In this document: one piece after another, positions 20,260 to 28,668 of the stretch
Layout of the letters: every line of letters starts with the position of its first letter
Numbering within the stretch: position 1 is the stretch's first letter
Source: Hydrogenophaga sp. SL48
Lineage (GTDB): Bacteria > Pseudomonadota > Gammaproteobacteria > Burkholderiales > Burkholderiaceae_C
Direction of reading: 5' to 3'
DNA: 64,000 bases
Assembly (NCBI RefSeq): GCF_021729865.1
Contig: NZ_CP063400.1
Span: 3,720,001 to 3,784,000, forward strand
Notes under the pieces: generated by a model
Database searches by the model: none
Seen by the model: the letters and a program-made list of their open reading frames with translations, nothing else
Told to the model about the DNA's origin: nothing
Translations under genes and position numbers: made by a program

Positions 20260-21423
20260 ATGTTGACCTGGGACGATCAAGTTACTCCCTCCTCGAAGCC
20301 CGCATCGATTCCCCTGCCACCTCACATGCCGGGTGTGCAAGCGTCACTGTCCTCCGCGACAAATCCATCTCCCGCTTTGATTGCACCCAAGGCCACGCAG
20401 GGCGCTCACCGCGTCAACGCAGCCGACAAACGCATCATCAACGGCCAGACCGACGTCAACCAGCTGGTGCCGTTCAAGTACAAGTGGGCCTGGGAAAAAT
20501 ACCTCGCCACCTGCGCCAACCACTGGATGCCGCAGGAAGTGAACATGAGCCGCGACATCGCGCTCTGGAAAGACCCCAACGGCCTGACCGAAGACGAGCG
20601 TCGCATCGTCAAACGCAACCTCGGCTTCTTCGTCACCGCCGACTCGCTGGCCGCCAACAACATCGTGCTGGGCACCTACCGCCACATCACGGCGCCCGAG
20701 TGCCGGCAGTTCCTGCTGCGTCAGGCGTTCGAAGAAGCGATCCACACGCACGCCTACCAGTACATCGTGGAGTCGCTGGGTCTGGACGAGTCCGAGATCT
20801 TCAACGCCTACAACGAAGTCCAGTCGATCCGCGACAAGGACCAGTTCCTGATCCCCTTCATCGAAGCGATCATGGACCCGAACTTCCACACCGGCACGCC
20901 CGAGACCGACCAGCGCCTGCTCAAGAGCCTGATCGTCTTCGCCTGCCTGATGGAGGGCCTGTTCTTCTACGTCGGCTTCACGCAGATCCTGGCGCTGGGC
21001 CGCCAGAACAAGATGACCGGTGCCGCCGAGCAGTACCAGTACATCCTGCGCGACGAGTCCATGCACTGCAACTTCGGCATCGACCTGATCAACGCGATCA
21101 AGATGGAGAATCCGTTGCTGTGGACGGCCGACTTCAAGGCCGAAATCAAGGCGCTGTTCATCAAGGCCGTCGAGCTCGAATACCGCTACGCCGAAGACAC
21201 CATGCCGCGCGGCGTGCTCGGCATGAACGCCTCCATGTTCAAAGGCTACCTGCGCTACATCGCCAACCGGCGCGCCACACAGATCGGCCTGGAACCGATG
21301 TTCCCGAATGAAGAGAACCCGTTCCCCTGGATGAGCGAGATGATCGACCTCAAGAAGGAACGCAATTTCTTTGAAACCCGGGTGATCGAATACCAATCGG
21401 GAGGCGCGCTGTCCTGGGACTGA
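20260..21423 (+). CDS. nrdB: Class Ia ribonucleoside-diphosphate reductase, beta subunit NrdB
   Basis: 387 residues. NrdB is the di-iron ferritin-like subunit that stores the tyrosyl radical. Helices with metal-ligand segments are visible: [18 protein letters not shown] and the later [12 protein letters not shown]. The C-terminal region [13 protein letters not shown] precedes a Phe/Tyr-rich tail that docks on NrdA. I use the ATG at 20260 (MLTWDDQ); a TTG four codons upstream (20248) is an alternative that would fit the nearby -10 box. The space before the gene holds a hairpin and a probable promoter. Confidence 0.96.
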   Translation: MLTWDDQVTPSSKPASIPLPPHMPGVQASLSSATNPSPALIAPKATQGAHRVNAADKRIINGQTDVNQLVPFKYKWAWEKYLATCANHWMPQEVNMSRDIALWKDPNGLTEDERRIVKRNLGFFVTADSLAANNIVLGTYRHITAPECRQFLLRQAFEEAIHTHAYQYIVESLGLDESEIFNAYNEVQSIRDKDQFLIPFIEAIMDPNFHTGTPETDQRLLKSLIVFACLMEGLFFYVGFTQILALGRQNKMTGAAEQYQYILRDESMHCNFGIDLINAIKMENPLLWTADFKAEIKALFIKAVELEYRYAEDTMPRGVLGMNASMFKGYLRYIANRRATQIGLEPMFPNEENPFPWMSEMIDLKKERNFFETRVIEYQSGGALSWD

Positions 21424-21478
21424 CCCTCAGTCGCCCGGCCTGCCCTTCTCTCGTTCACACCATGTCCGTCGTCACATC

Positions 21479-21520
21479 AAAGCCCTGCTGCCCGCGCTCC
21501 CGTACGGCCTGCAGGGCTTT
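21479..21520 (+). terminator. Hairpin terminator downstream of nrdB
   Basis: AAAGCCCTGC (21479-21488) and GCAGGGCTTT (21511-21520) are perfect 10-bp arms, with a 22-base loop, 55 bp after the nrdB stop. Only three T residues end the stem, so termination efficiency is uncertain. Confidence 0.55.
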
Positions 21521-21643
21521 GTCACCGCATTCAGGGTCTTGGGGTCTGTCGTGGATGCATTCACGCGAACCCAGGGCATTGAATCACTTGGCTGGCACCT
21601 TGCCGGTTGAAGTGCTCTTTGCAACTTGATCAAGGAGAAAACA

Positions 21644-22192
21644 ATGGCAACTGCGAAAAAAGCCCCGGCCAAGAAGGCCGCTCCGGCTAAAAAGACCACC
21701 GCTGTGAAGAAGGCAGCCCCGGCGAAGAAAGCCGCACCGGCCAAAAAAGCCGCCGTCGTGAAGAAGGCAGCCCCGGCGAAGAAAGCCGCACCGGCCAAAA
21801 AAGCCGCCGCTGTGAAGAAGGCAGCCCCGGCGAAGAAAGCCGCACCGGCCAAAAAAGCCGCCGTCGTGAAGAAGGCAGCCCCGGCAAAGAAAGCCGCACC
21901 GGCCAAAAAAGCCGTCGTGAAAAAGGCAGCCCCGGCGAAGAAAGCCGCGGCCCCCGCGAAGAAAGCCGCACCGGCCAAAAAAGCCGCCGTCGTGAAGAAG
22001 GCAGCCCCGGCGAAGAAAGCCGCAGCCCCCGCGAAGAAAGCCGCACCGGCCAAAAAAGCCGCCGTCAAAAAGGCAGCCCCAGCAAAAAAAGCTGAGCCGG
22101 CCAAGAAGCCGGCAGCCCCAGCGGCACCTGCAGCTCAGACCAAGCTGAACCCTCAGGCTGCCTGGCCGTTTCCCACGTCCAGCAAGCCCTGA
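21644..22192 (+). CDS. Histone H1-like, Lys/Ala/Pro-repeat DNA-binding protein
   Basis: 182 residues, built almost wholly of AAPAKK/AAVVKK units, like the AlgP/BpH1/HC1-type bacterial histone H1 proteins that bind DNA non-specifically through lysine-rich tails. The ATG at 21644 is preceded by a strong AAGGAG (21632-21637). Only the last 30 or so residues (APAAPAAQTKLNPQAAWPFPTSSKP) depart from the repeat. The coding sequence holds near-identical 54-bp tandem units. A strong terminator follows. Nucleoid-associated role inferred from composition; no globular domain is visible. Confidence 0.85.
   Translation: MATAKKAPAKKAAPAKKTTAVKKAAPAKKAAPAKKAAVVKKAAPAKKAAPAKKAAAVKKAAPAKKAAPAKKAAVVKKAAPAKKAAPAKKAVVKKAAPAKKAAAPAKKAAPAKKAAVVKKAAPAKKAAAPAKKAAPAKKAAVKKAAPAKKAEPAKKPAAPAAPAAQTKLNPQAAWPFPTSSKP
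21704..22080 (+). repeat. 54-bp tandem repeats inside the histone-like gene
   Basis: Units beginning GTGAAGAAGGCAGCCCC start at 21704, 21758, 21812 and 21866 with an exact 54-bp period, then a 51-bp unit and variants that carry extra CCCGCGAAG segments. Identity between units is nearly complete at the DNA level, including codon choice, which points to recent expansion by slippage or recombination. Confidence 0.9.
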
Positions 22193-22215
22193 AGTCGTCT
22201 TTGAGATGACACCTG

Positions 22216-22243
22216 GCCCGACGTGAAAGCGTCGGGCTTTTTT
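22216..22243 (+). terminator. Rho-independent terminator of the histone-like gene
   Basis: GCCCGACG (22216-22223), loop TGAAAG, CGTCGGGC (22230-22237), then six T residues. This is the clearest intrinsic terminator in the window on the plus strand. It lies between convergent genes but only the plus direction has the T-run. Confidence 0.93.
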
Positions 22244-22262
22244 GTGTCTGAAATTCTGCCGC

Positions 22263-23156
22263 TCAGTCCGCGCTGCTGAAGCGGTAGTTCTGACCGCCAC
22301 GGCTGGCGATTTTGGTGGCGCCGATGCGATTGCCCAGATCAGCGCAACGTGCCAGCCCCCAGCCCTGCGCCAGGCCGTGCAACAGGGCGGCACGGAAGGC
22401 ATCGCCGCACCCGGTCGGATCGACGACCTCGGTCGCGGTCACACCAGGCACCAGGGTCTTGCTGCCCTGCTCCCAGACCTCGCACCCTTGCGCACCCAGC
22501 GTGACGATCAGGCCTTTGACCTGCGCCGCGATGGATTCAAAGCTCAGACCGGTGCGATCACACAGCATCTGGCCTTCGTAGTCGTTGACCGTGACCCAAC
22601 TCGCGAGCTCGATGAAGTGCGTCAACTCGTCGCCGTTGAACATGGGCAGGCCCTGGCCCGGATCGAACACAAAAGGAATGCCCGCGGAGTGCAACTGCTC
22701 GGCGTGCGAAAGCATGGCGTCACGGCCATCGGGCGAGACAATGGCCAGACGGATGTCGGCATCGGTCGGGACCACATTCGCATGGGCATCGGACATGGCG
22801 CCCGGGTGAAAAGCGGTGATCTGGTTGTTGTCTCGGTCGGTCATGATCATGGCCTGCGCCGTGTAGTTGTCCGACGTCGTGCCGATGAAGCGCGTGTCCA
22901 CCCCAAGGCCTTGCAGCCGCCTCAGATAGTCCTGCGCGTCATTGCCCACCATGGCCAGCGGCACGGCAGGGGACCCAAGCTGGCGCAGACCATAGGCAAT
23001 GTTGCCCGCACACCCCCCATACTCACGGCGCAGACCCGGCACCAGGAACGACACGTTGAGGATGTGCAGCTGGCTCGGCAGGATCTGCTCGGCGAAGCGC
23101 CCCTCAAACGTCATGATGGTGTCGAAGGCCAGGGAGCCACAAATGAGGATGGACAT
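22263..23156 (-). CDS. PfkB-family carbohydrate/nucleoside kinase
   Basis: 297 residues, ribokinase fold. The N-terminal motif GGCAGNIAYGLRQLG and the C-terminal catalytic motif DPTGCGDAFRAALLHGL (Asp as base, GCGD anion hole) are both present. The start ILICGSLAFDTIMTFEGRF resembles adenosine-kinase-like members found in proteobacteria; the acceptor could be adenosine, ribose or another sugar. It is the last gene of the accB-accC-prmA-zinc-ribbon run, 19 bp after the DUF3426 gene. Substrate undetermined. Confidence 0.88.
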   Translation of the reverse strand: MSILICGSLAFDTIMTFEGRFAEQILPSQLHILNVSFLVPGLRREYGGCAGNIAYGLRQLGSPAVPLAMVGNDAQDYLRRLQGLGVDTRFIGTTSDNYTAQAMIMTDRDNNQITAFHPGAMSDAHANVVPTDADIRLAIVSPDGRDAMLSHAEQLHSAGIPFVFDPGQGLPMFNGDELTHFIELASWVTVNDYEGQMLCDRTGLSFESIAAQVKGLIVTLGAQGCEVWEQGSKTLVPGVTATEVVDPTGCGDAFRAALLHGLAQGWGLARCADLGNRIGATKIASRGGQNYRFSSAD

Positions 23157-23175
23157 GAAAGGGGAAGGGTGAAGT

Positions 23176-24384
23176 TCAGGGATAGAAGACCAAGGCGCGG
23201 TAGCCAGTCATGGACGAGACCCCGCTGTCGGCAATGGACAAGCGAAGACTCATGGACAAGGAACCCTGGGGTGGCAACAGCGCAGGCGCACCAGGCAATT
23301 CGTCGGGCAAGAATACCCGACGCGCAATGACGGCATCCCGCGTGTCGGTCAGGCTCAATTCCAATGCCGGCACAGCGACCGCCATCGACGCGCTGTTCTT
23401 GAGCACCAGATCGAATGAATAAAAACTGCCCAGGCGTCGCACGAGATTGGAGCTGTCGATCACCACCGACTCGATGCGGCGCACAGGCCCCACCTCGCAG
23501 GCAAAAGGACGGCACAGGCTGGTGAGCCAGGGCACTGCGGCCGGGTATTGGGCGGCGAGCCGGTCGCGGTTCTGAACCGCCCACTGCATCGACAGCAGCA
23601 ACGCCAGCAGCACCGATGCCAACGTCAGCAGGCTGCGCATCAACGGTGAACGCCAAAAGGCCTTGCGGCGCGCCTGACGGACAAATCCGGGCTCGGACAC
23701 CACCGGATCCAAGGGTTCCACCGGCGTCGCCTGAGGCAGCGTGGCGGGCGCCGGGCTCCCCGCAACGGGGGCGGTCTCGCTCACTGTGGCGGCAGGCACC
23801 GGCTCCGGCACAGGTACCGGCACTTGCGTGGTGTCAGGCTCTTTGGACACCACCTGGGCCTTGGATGCACCGCTGGCGAACTGCTTGAGTTCATCCGCAA
23901 ACTCGGGTGATGTTTTCAGCCCGGCGGCGGATGATGGCGCCGGCGACCCATCCAGGACTTCCACCGGTCCGGACGCGGGAAGCCAAACATCCGCTTCCAG
24001 CGCTGTGCGGTCCTCAAGCAGCTTCTCCAGGGCCTGAAACTCGGCCGTCGTCCAGGCTTCGGCCGGATCGGGCTCAGACCGCCAGGGGTTGGGTTCCAGC
24101 AACCAGTCGCCCTCACCGTCCTCTCCCCCCGCAAGCAAGGCGTGCGACTGCGCCATCGGCGCTGGGTCGGGCGCCACCGAAGGTGCAGGTACCGCAGGAG
24201 CAGACACCGGCTCTGGCTCTGGCTCTGGCACGGGTGCGGGTGCAGCCTCACCCTCCAGGTACAAGGTGGCGTCGAACACATCGGCGCAATGACCACAACG
24301 CACCCAGCCGTCGGAAATCTTGAGCTGGTCGGGAACGACCTTGAACATCGTTCCGCAGGCCGGGCAGCGGGTGGTGTAACTCAT
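23176..24384 (-). CDS. Zinc-ribbon (MJ0042-type) / DUF3426 membrane protein
   Basis: 402 residues. The first 40 residues form a zinc ribbon with two CxxC pairs (CPACG and CGHC). A Pro/Glu/Ala-rich linker of about 180 residues follows, then one transmembrane helix (SLLTLASVLLALLLSMQW) and a C-terminal DUF3426 domain, probably periplasmic. MSYTTRC at 24384 is the conserved start; a frame 15 codons longer is not supported. An AATAAT -10 box lies 6 nt before the ATG, suggesting an additional leaderless transcript. In Betaproteobacteria this gene commonly follows prmA; function unknown. Confidence 0.88.
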   Translation of the reverse strand: MSYTTRCPACGTMFKVVPDQLKISDGWVRCGHCADVFDATLYLEGEAAPAPVPEPEPEPVSAPAVPAPSVAPDPAPMAQSHALLAGGEDGEGDWLLEPNPWRSEPDPAEAWTTAEFQALEKLLEDRTALEADVWLPASGPVEVLDGSPAPSSAAGLKTSPEFADELKQFASGASKAQVVSKEPDTTQVPVPVPEPVPAATVSETAPVAGSPAPATLPQATPVEPLDPVVSEPGFVRQARRKAFWRSPLMRSLLTLASVLLALLLSMQWAVQNRDRLAAQYPAAVPWLTSLCRPFACEVGPVRRIESVVIDSSNLVRRLGSFYSFDLVLKNSASMAVAVPALELSLTDTRDAVIARRVFLPDELPGAPALLPPQGSLSMSLRLSIADSGVSSMTGYRALVFYP

Positions 24385-24390
24385 GCGCCG

Positions 24391-24396
24391 ATTATT
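24391..24396 (-). promoter_or_regulatory. -10 box immediately upstream of the zinc-ribbon/DUF3426 gene
   Basis: AATAAT on the minus strand, separated from the ATG by 6 nt (CGGCGC), so transcription would start on the A of the start codon. No clear -35. Confidence 0.4.
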
Positions 24397-24433
24397 GCAG
24401 GCGGCCCGGCGCGATCCGCGCCCGCCCACCCGC

Positions 24434-25363
24434 TCAGGGCTTCTCGGCCGTCATCAGGATCCAGCCGTCCTCTTCGTCGCTGACCGAGAGGGACACCCAA
24501 GGCGCGTAAGCCTCTTTCAGCTCGTCGGCCTGACGCGAAAGAATGCCGGCCATCACCAGGCGACCACCAGCGCGCACGTGCTCACAGAGCAGCGGAGCGA
24601 GCACCTTGAGCGGTGTGGCCAGGATGTTGGCGAGCACGATGTCGAACTGCCCCCGGGCCTGATCGGGCAACCCCGATTGCAGGCTCACATGGTTGGCGCT
24701 GGCATTGAGTCGCGTCGATTCCACAGCGGCCGGGTCGATGTCGACCGCCACGATGTCCGTCGCACCGAACTTGGCCGCGCCGATCGCCAGGATGCCCGAA
24801 CCACAGCCGTAATCCAGCACACGCTTGCCCTCAACGCCATGGTGGGCGGTCCAGCGCAGGCACATGCGCGTGGTCGGGTGCGTTCCGGTGCCGAACGCCA
24901 GCCCCGGATCCAGCCGGATCACCTCGCGCGCCGCAGCTGGCGGCTCATGCCAGGTGGGCACGATCCAGAACGTGGGCGTGATTTCCACCGGGTCGAACTG
25001 GGATTGCGTCAGGCGCACCCAGTCCTGCTCGGCCACGGCCTGCACGCCCAGCACCTCACAACCCTCGAAAAAATCCTGAAACACCAGCAGCGCCGCGGCT
25101 TCGCGCGCACCGGCTTCAGTGGGGAACAGCGCCACCACCCGCGAACGGTTCCAGCCCGCCTTCGGCGCGGGCATGCCCGGTTCGCCAAACAGGGCCTGCT
25201 CGGACGGTGTCAGGGCATCGGCATCCTCCACCGAGACGCTCAGCGCATCGAGTTCGACCAGCGCGTCGCTGACCGGCTCGACGCCGGCCTCTGGGACGAG
25301 CAGGACCAACTCAAAAAGAGACCCAGCCGGCGGCTGGGTCTGGCAAGCAAGATCAGCGTTCAC
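24434..25363 (-). CDS. prmA: Ribosomal protein L11 methyltransferase PrmA
   Basis: 309 residues. PrmA is the SAM-dependent enzyme that trimethylates L11 (RplK). The substrate-recognition N-terminal domain is followed by a class I methyltransferase with [15 protein letters not shown], the SAM loop [28 protein letters not shown] and the NILATPL motif. It overlaps the end of accC by 11 bp, and accB-accC-prmA is a standard order in Betaproteobacteria. The start at 25363 is the first ATG in frame. Confidence 0.95.
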   Translation of the reverse strand: MNADLACQTQPPAGSLFELVLLVPEAGVEPVSDALVELDALSVSVEDADALTPSEQALFGEPGMPAPKAGWNRSRVVALFPTEAGAREAAALLVFQDFFEGCEVLGVQAVAEQDWVRLTQSQFDPVEITPTFWIVPTWHEPPAAAREVIRLDPGLAFGTGTHPTTRMCLRWTAHHGVEGKRVLDYGCGSGILAIGAAKFGATDIVAVDIDPAAVESTRLNASANHVSLQSGLPDQARGQFDIVLANILATPLKVLAPLLCEHVRAGGRLVMAGILSRQADELKEAYAPWVSLSVSDEEDGWILMTAEKP

Positions 25364-26702
25364 GTTGGGAGAGCCACTCTTCCAGGTAGTGGATGTTGGT
25401 GCCGCCGGCCACGAAGCTGGCGTCCACCATCAGCTCACGGTGCAGCGGGATGTTGGTCTTGATGCCCTCCACCACCGCTTCGGCCAGCGCCGTGCGCATT
25501 CGGGCCAGGGCCTGCTCGCGCGTGTCGCCGTGCACGATCAGCTTGCCGATCATGGAGTCGTAGTTCGGCGGCACGAAGTAGTTGGTGTACGCATGCGAGT
25601 CCACACGCACCCCCGGGCCACCGGGCATGTGCCAGGTGGTGATGCGGCCGGGCGAAGGCGTGAACTTGTAGGCGTCTTCCGCGTTGATGCGGCACTCGAT
25701 GGCGTGGCCGCGCAACTGCACCTGGCGCTGCGTGAACGGCAGTTTTTCGCCGGCGGCCACCGCGATCTGGGTGCGCACAATGTCCACACCAGTGATCCAC
25801 TCCGTCACCGGGTGTTCCACCTGCACGCGGGTGTTCATCTCGATGAAATAGAACTCACCGTTCTCGAACAGGAACTCGAAAGTACCCGCCCCCCGATAGC
25901 CGATCTTCTTGCACGCCGCCGCGCAGCGCTCGCCGATCTTCTCGATCAGGCGGCGCGGAATGCCCGGCGCCGGCGCTTCTTCGATCACCTTCTGGTGGCG
26001 CCGCTGCATGGAGCAGTCGCGCTCGCCGAGGTACACCGCGTTGCGGTGCGTGTCGGCCATGATCTGGATCTCGATGTGGCGCGGGTTCTGGAGAAACTTC
26101 TCCATGTACACCTCGGGGTTGCCAAAGGCAGCCCCGGCTTCGGCCTTGGTGGTCTGCACCGCGTGCAGCAGGGCCGCTTCGGTGTGCACCACACGCATGC
26201 CGCGACCACCGCCACCACCCGCCGCCTTGATGATGACCGGGTAGCCGATCGTTTTGGCGGTGCGTTTGATCACCACCGGGTCGGCCGGCAGAGCACCTTC
26301 CGAGCCGGGCACGCAGGGCACGCCGGCGCGGATCATGGCCTGCTTGGCCGACACCTTGTCACCCATCAGACGGATCGATTCGGGCGTGGGGCCAATGAAG
26401 GTGAAGCCACTTTGCTCCACGCGCTCGGCAAAATCGGCATTTTCGGACAGGAACCCGTAGCCAGGGTGAATCGCCTCGGCGTCCGTGACTTCGGCGGCCG
26501 AGATGATGGCGGGCATGCTGAGGTAGCTCTGCGCCGACTGCGCCGGACCAATGCAGACGGCCTCGTCCGCGAGCTTCACGTATTTGGCGTCGCGGTCGGC
26601 CTCTGAGTAGACCATGACGGCCTTGATGCCCATTTCGCGGCAGGCGCGTTGCACCCGGAGGGCAATCTCGCCGCGGTTGGCGATCAGGATTTTCTTGAAC
26701 AT
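25353..26702 (-). CDS. accC: Acetyl-CoA carboxylase, biotin carboxylase subunit AccC
   Basis: 449 residues, full length. AccC carboxylates the biotin on AccB using ATP and bicarbonate, the first step of fatty-acid synthesis. Seen: N-terminal [15 protein letters not shown], the ATP-grasp glycine loop [35 protein letters not shown], and the catalytic [17 protein letters not shown]. It begins 14 bp after accB and overlaps prmA. With accB it forms the operon core; the carboxyltransferase genes accA and accD are not in this window. Confidence 0.97.
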   Translation of the reverse strand: MFKKILIANRGEIALRVQRACREMGIKAVMVYSEADRDAKYVKLADEAVCIGPAQSAQSYLSMPAIISAAEVTDAEAIHPGYGFLSENADFAERVEQSGFTFIGPTPESIRLMGDKVSAKQAMIRAGVPCVPGSEGALPADPVVIKRTAKTIGYPVIIKAAGGGGGRGMRVVHTEAALLHAVQTTKAEAGAAFGNPEVYMEKFLQNPRHIEIQIMADTHRNAVYLGERDCSMQRRHQKVIEEAPAPGIPRRLIEKIGERCAAACKKIGYRGAGTFEFLFENGEFYFIEMNTRVQVEHPVTEWITGVDIVRTQIAVAAGEKLPFTQRQVQLRGHAIECRINAEDAYKFTPSPGRITTWHMPGGPGVRVDSHAYTNYFVPPNYDSMIGKLIVHGDTREQALARMRTALAEAVVEGIKTNIPLHRELMVDASFVAGGTNIHYLEEWLSQRER

Positions 26703-26716
26703 GGGCGTTCGGTCGC

Positions 26717-27181
26717 TTATTCGATCACGTACAGCGGCTGGCCATACTCCACCGCCTGGCCGTTCTCCACCAGGATCTGGGTGACGGTGCCGCTCTTGTC
26801 GGCTTCGATCTCGTTGAGGATCTTCATCGCCTCGACGATGCAGATCGTTTCGCCTTCCTTGATGCTGTCACCGACCTCCACGAAGGGTTTCGCACCGGGA
26901 CTGGAGGCACGGTAGAAGGTGCCGACCATGGGCGACTTGACGGTGTGGCCCACCGGTCCGGCCGGAGCTGCGGCAGCAGGAACCGCTTCGGCCGGTGCAG
27001 CAGCCACCAACGGTGCTGCGGGCGCGGCCACAGGGGCCATGGCGTAGGTGACCGGAGCGGCCATGCCGACGGGCGCGCTCTTGACGATGCGCACTTTGCC
27101 TTCCGCTTCGGTGATTTCCAGTTCGGACACGTTCGATTCGGACACCAGATCGATCAGCGTCTTCAGTTTTCTCAAATCCAT
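26717..27181 (-). CDS. accB: Acetyl-CoA carboxylase biotin carboxyl carrier protein AccB
   Basis: 154 residues. An N-terminal segment ([23 protein letters not shown]), an Ala/Pro-rich linker (about 35-78) and the biotinyl domain with Lys120 in [12 protein letters not shown]. Most AccB proteins have EAMKMMN at this site; the ILN form is common in Beta- and Gammaproteobacteria variants. The mRNA leader, unusually A/T-rich, contains an inverted repeat at 27208-27241. First gene of the accB-accC-prmA unit. Confidence 0.96.
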   Translation of the reverse strand: MDLRKLKTLIDLVSESNVSELEITEAEGKVRIVKSAPVGMAAPVTYAMAPVAAPAAPLVAAAPAEAVPAAAAPAGPVGHTVKSPMVGTFYRASSPGAKPFVEVGDSIKEGETICIVEAMKILNEIEADKSGTVTQILVENGQAVEYGQPLYVIE

Positions 27182-27207
27182 GATTTCTCCAACGAAATGC
27201 GGTCAAA

Positions 27208-27241
27208 TTGATTCAACTTCACTCAATTTCATTGAAATCAA
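27208..27241. promoter_or_regulatory. A/T-rich inverted repeat in the accB leader
   Basis: TTGATTCAA (27208-27216) and TTGAAATCAA (27232-27241) form an imperfect dyad 27 bp upstream of the accB start. Composition differs sharply from the surroundings. In E. coli AccB controls its own operon; whether this dyad serves that is unknown. Confidence 0.35.
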
Positions 27242-27437
27242 GGCTGAACAATCCGCCGGGGTGCGCAGTGTACACGAGGGTTGAATCGGGTGGCACACCG
27301 TTCATCACCCTCGACAGCCGACGTTCGAGGGGCCATTCGGTCCACGCACGGACACAAGTTGAAAGAACTTTAACCGCTTTTCAACGCGGTTCACCACATC
27401 CACCCAGCAGACCAACGGCCTCGCTGGCCATGGCCTT

Positions 27438-27959
27438 TCAGACCAGACCCGCCCACAGCGAGAGGTCCGACTCGCTCAGCTTGCCGAGCTTGCGGTGCAT
27501 CACGGTCCCGTCGGCACCGAACACCACGGTGAACGGCAGCCCCCCACTGGCGTTGCCCAGACTGCGGCCCAACTCGGTTCCCGCCAGCCCGGCCAAGGCG
27601 ACGGGGAAATCCAGTGGCAAACGCTGCAAAAAGCTGCGCACTGGAGCCGCCTGGTCCACCGCTAGGCCCAGCACCTGCCAGCCGGCAGGTTCGTTGGCGC
27701 GGTAGAAAGCATTGACCATGGGCAGCTCTTCAACACACGGCGGGCACCAGGTGGCCCAGAAATTCACAAGCAGGGGCCGGCCCAGAAACCGTTTCAATGC
27801 GACGGCTTCACCCTGCAAGCCCGGCAATTCCGTGGCCCAGAAAGCCGCCTCCGCACCCGACATCGGTTCGCCCGGCCGCAAGCGCCACCAAGCAACGCCC
27901 GCACCGGCGGCCATGGCGCCAGCCGCCACCCCGCCCATCCAGAGACGCCGTCGCATCAT
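27438..27959 (-). CDS. TlpA/ResA-like thioredoxin-fold protein
   Basis: 173 residues. The start ATG at 27959 overlaps the stop of the preceding gene (ATGA). A membrane anchor or signal (LWMGGVAAGAMAAGAGVAWW) precedes a TlpA-type thioredoxin domain with the redox motif WATWCPPCVEELP and the cis-Pro region GLPFTVVF. It should act in the periplasm as a disulfide reductase or in cytochrome c/disulfide handling. It does not carry a DsbE-specific signature that I can see. Cotranscribed with the hypothetical gene upstream. Confidence 0.87.
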   Translation of the reverse strand: MMRRRLWMGGVAAGAMAAGAGVAWWRLRPGEPMSGAEAAFWATELPGLQGEAVALKRFLGRPLLVNFWATWCPPCVEELPMVNAFYRANEPAGWQVLGLAVDQAAPVRSFLQRLPLDFPVALAGLAGTELGRSLGNASGGLPFTVVFGADGTVMHRKLGKLSESDLSLWAGLV

Positions 27960-28576
27960 GCGTTGTTCCCCCGCTCCACCGGCGCCGACAAGAGCGCCCT
28001 CAGGTCGTTCGCGTCGCCGCGCGGACGCCGGCCCTGGGCATCGGGCTTGAGCGCCCCCCGGACGTCGTCGCGGTCCTGCACCAGCAGGTGCACCAGCGCC
28101 CACTGCCCCAGCGCCTCGCAGCGGCATCGCACGGTCAGCGCATCCACGGGCTCCCCCTTCCAGCCATTGACCGAGCCGGGGTGGTACTCCACCCCATGGT
28201 CCAGCAGGGTCCACTCGGCGGACTTGGCATCGTCGCAATACAGCTGGATATAGATGTCGCTGTGCCGCGTGGCGGTGCCGTGCCAGACCGCTCCGCCCAC
28301 ATGGGGGTGAAACACGGCGAGTCGCTCCATCCAGACCAGGGCCAGCTCGCGCAGGGCCTGCAACTCCACAGGCTGGGTGTCGGCGCAAAACAGGTGAATG
28401 TACTCACGCACAGCGGCGTCCATCGCCGCGTTGTCGGGCCAGGGCGCGCGCGTGGACAAGCCCATTTGTTTGCCCGCACGCCGTTTGGCCGCGGCGTACT
28501 CCAGTCCTTCTTCCACCACGAAGCGCGCCGCCACGGCGGCGATTTCATCGGTCTGATCTGCTCGAAACACGTCCAT
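27956..28576 (-). CDS. Conserved hypothetical protein next to mpl
   Basis: 206 residues, soluble, no signal peptide. Start chosen at MDVFRADQTDEIAA (28576); the frame is open a further 16 codons. A segment GGAVWHGTATRHSDIYIQLYCDD has the look of a small nucleotidyltransferase-like core but lacks a motif I can confirm. It is divergent from mpl with a 92-bp gap and overlaps the TlpA-like gene by 4 bp. Family not recognised with confidence; function unknown. Confidence 0.7.
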   Translation of the reverse strand: MDVFRADQTDEIAAVAARFVVEEGLEYAAAKRRAGKQMGLSTRAPWPDNAAMDAAVREYIHLFCADTQPVELQALRELALVWMERLAVFHPHVGGAVWHGTATRHSDIYIQLYCDDAKSAEWTLLDHGVEYHPGSVNGWKGEPVDALTVRCRCEALGQWALVHLLVQDRDDVRGALKPDAQGRRPRGDANDLRALLSAPVERGNNA

Positions 28577-28656
28577 GCCGCGATTGTGCCTCGCAGGCGG
28601 CCCCAGGGCGCTCCGGCGTGCCACTGCCCCCTCACCGGCCAGGGCCGGGCCCCGCC

Positions 28657-28662
28657 TAAAAT
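28657..28662 (+). promoter_or_regulatory. -10 box 6 nt upstream of mpl
   Basis: TAAAAT, five of six to consensus, then CGCCGC and the ATG at 28669. Transcription would start exactly at the start codon, i.e. a leaderless message. No strong -35 is visible in the GC-rich upstream DNA. Confidence 0.5.
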
Positions 28663-28668
28663 CGCCGC

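Noticed and set aside
21591..21605. TGGCAC...TTGCC upstream of the histone-like gene as a sigma-54 promoter
   Set aside because: GG and GC are separated by 6 bases, not the required 10, so polymerase with sigma-54 could not use it.
21704..22080. Regular repeats considered as a CRISPR array
   Set aside because: There are no unique spacers; the repeats are contiguous and code for Lys/Ala-rich protein in one frame.
27267..27272. TACACT on the minus strand as the accB -10 box
   Set aside because: No acceptable -35 at 16-18 bp (best TGCCAC) and no extended -10, so it is not listed as a promoter.
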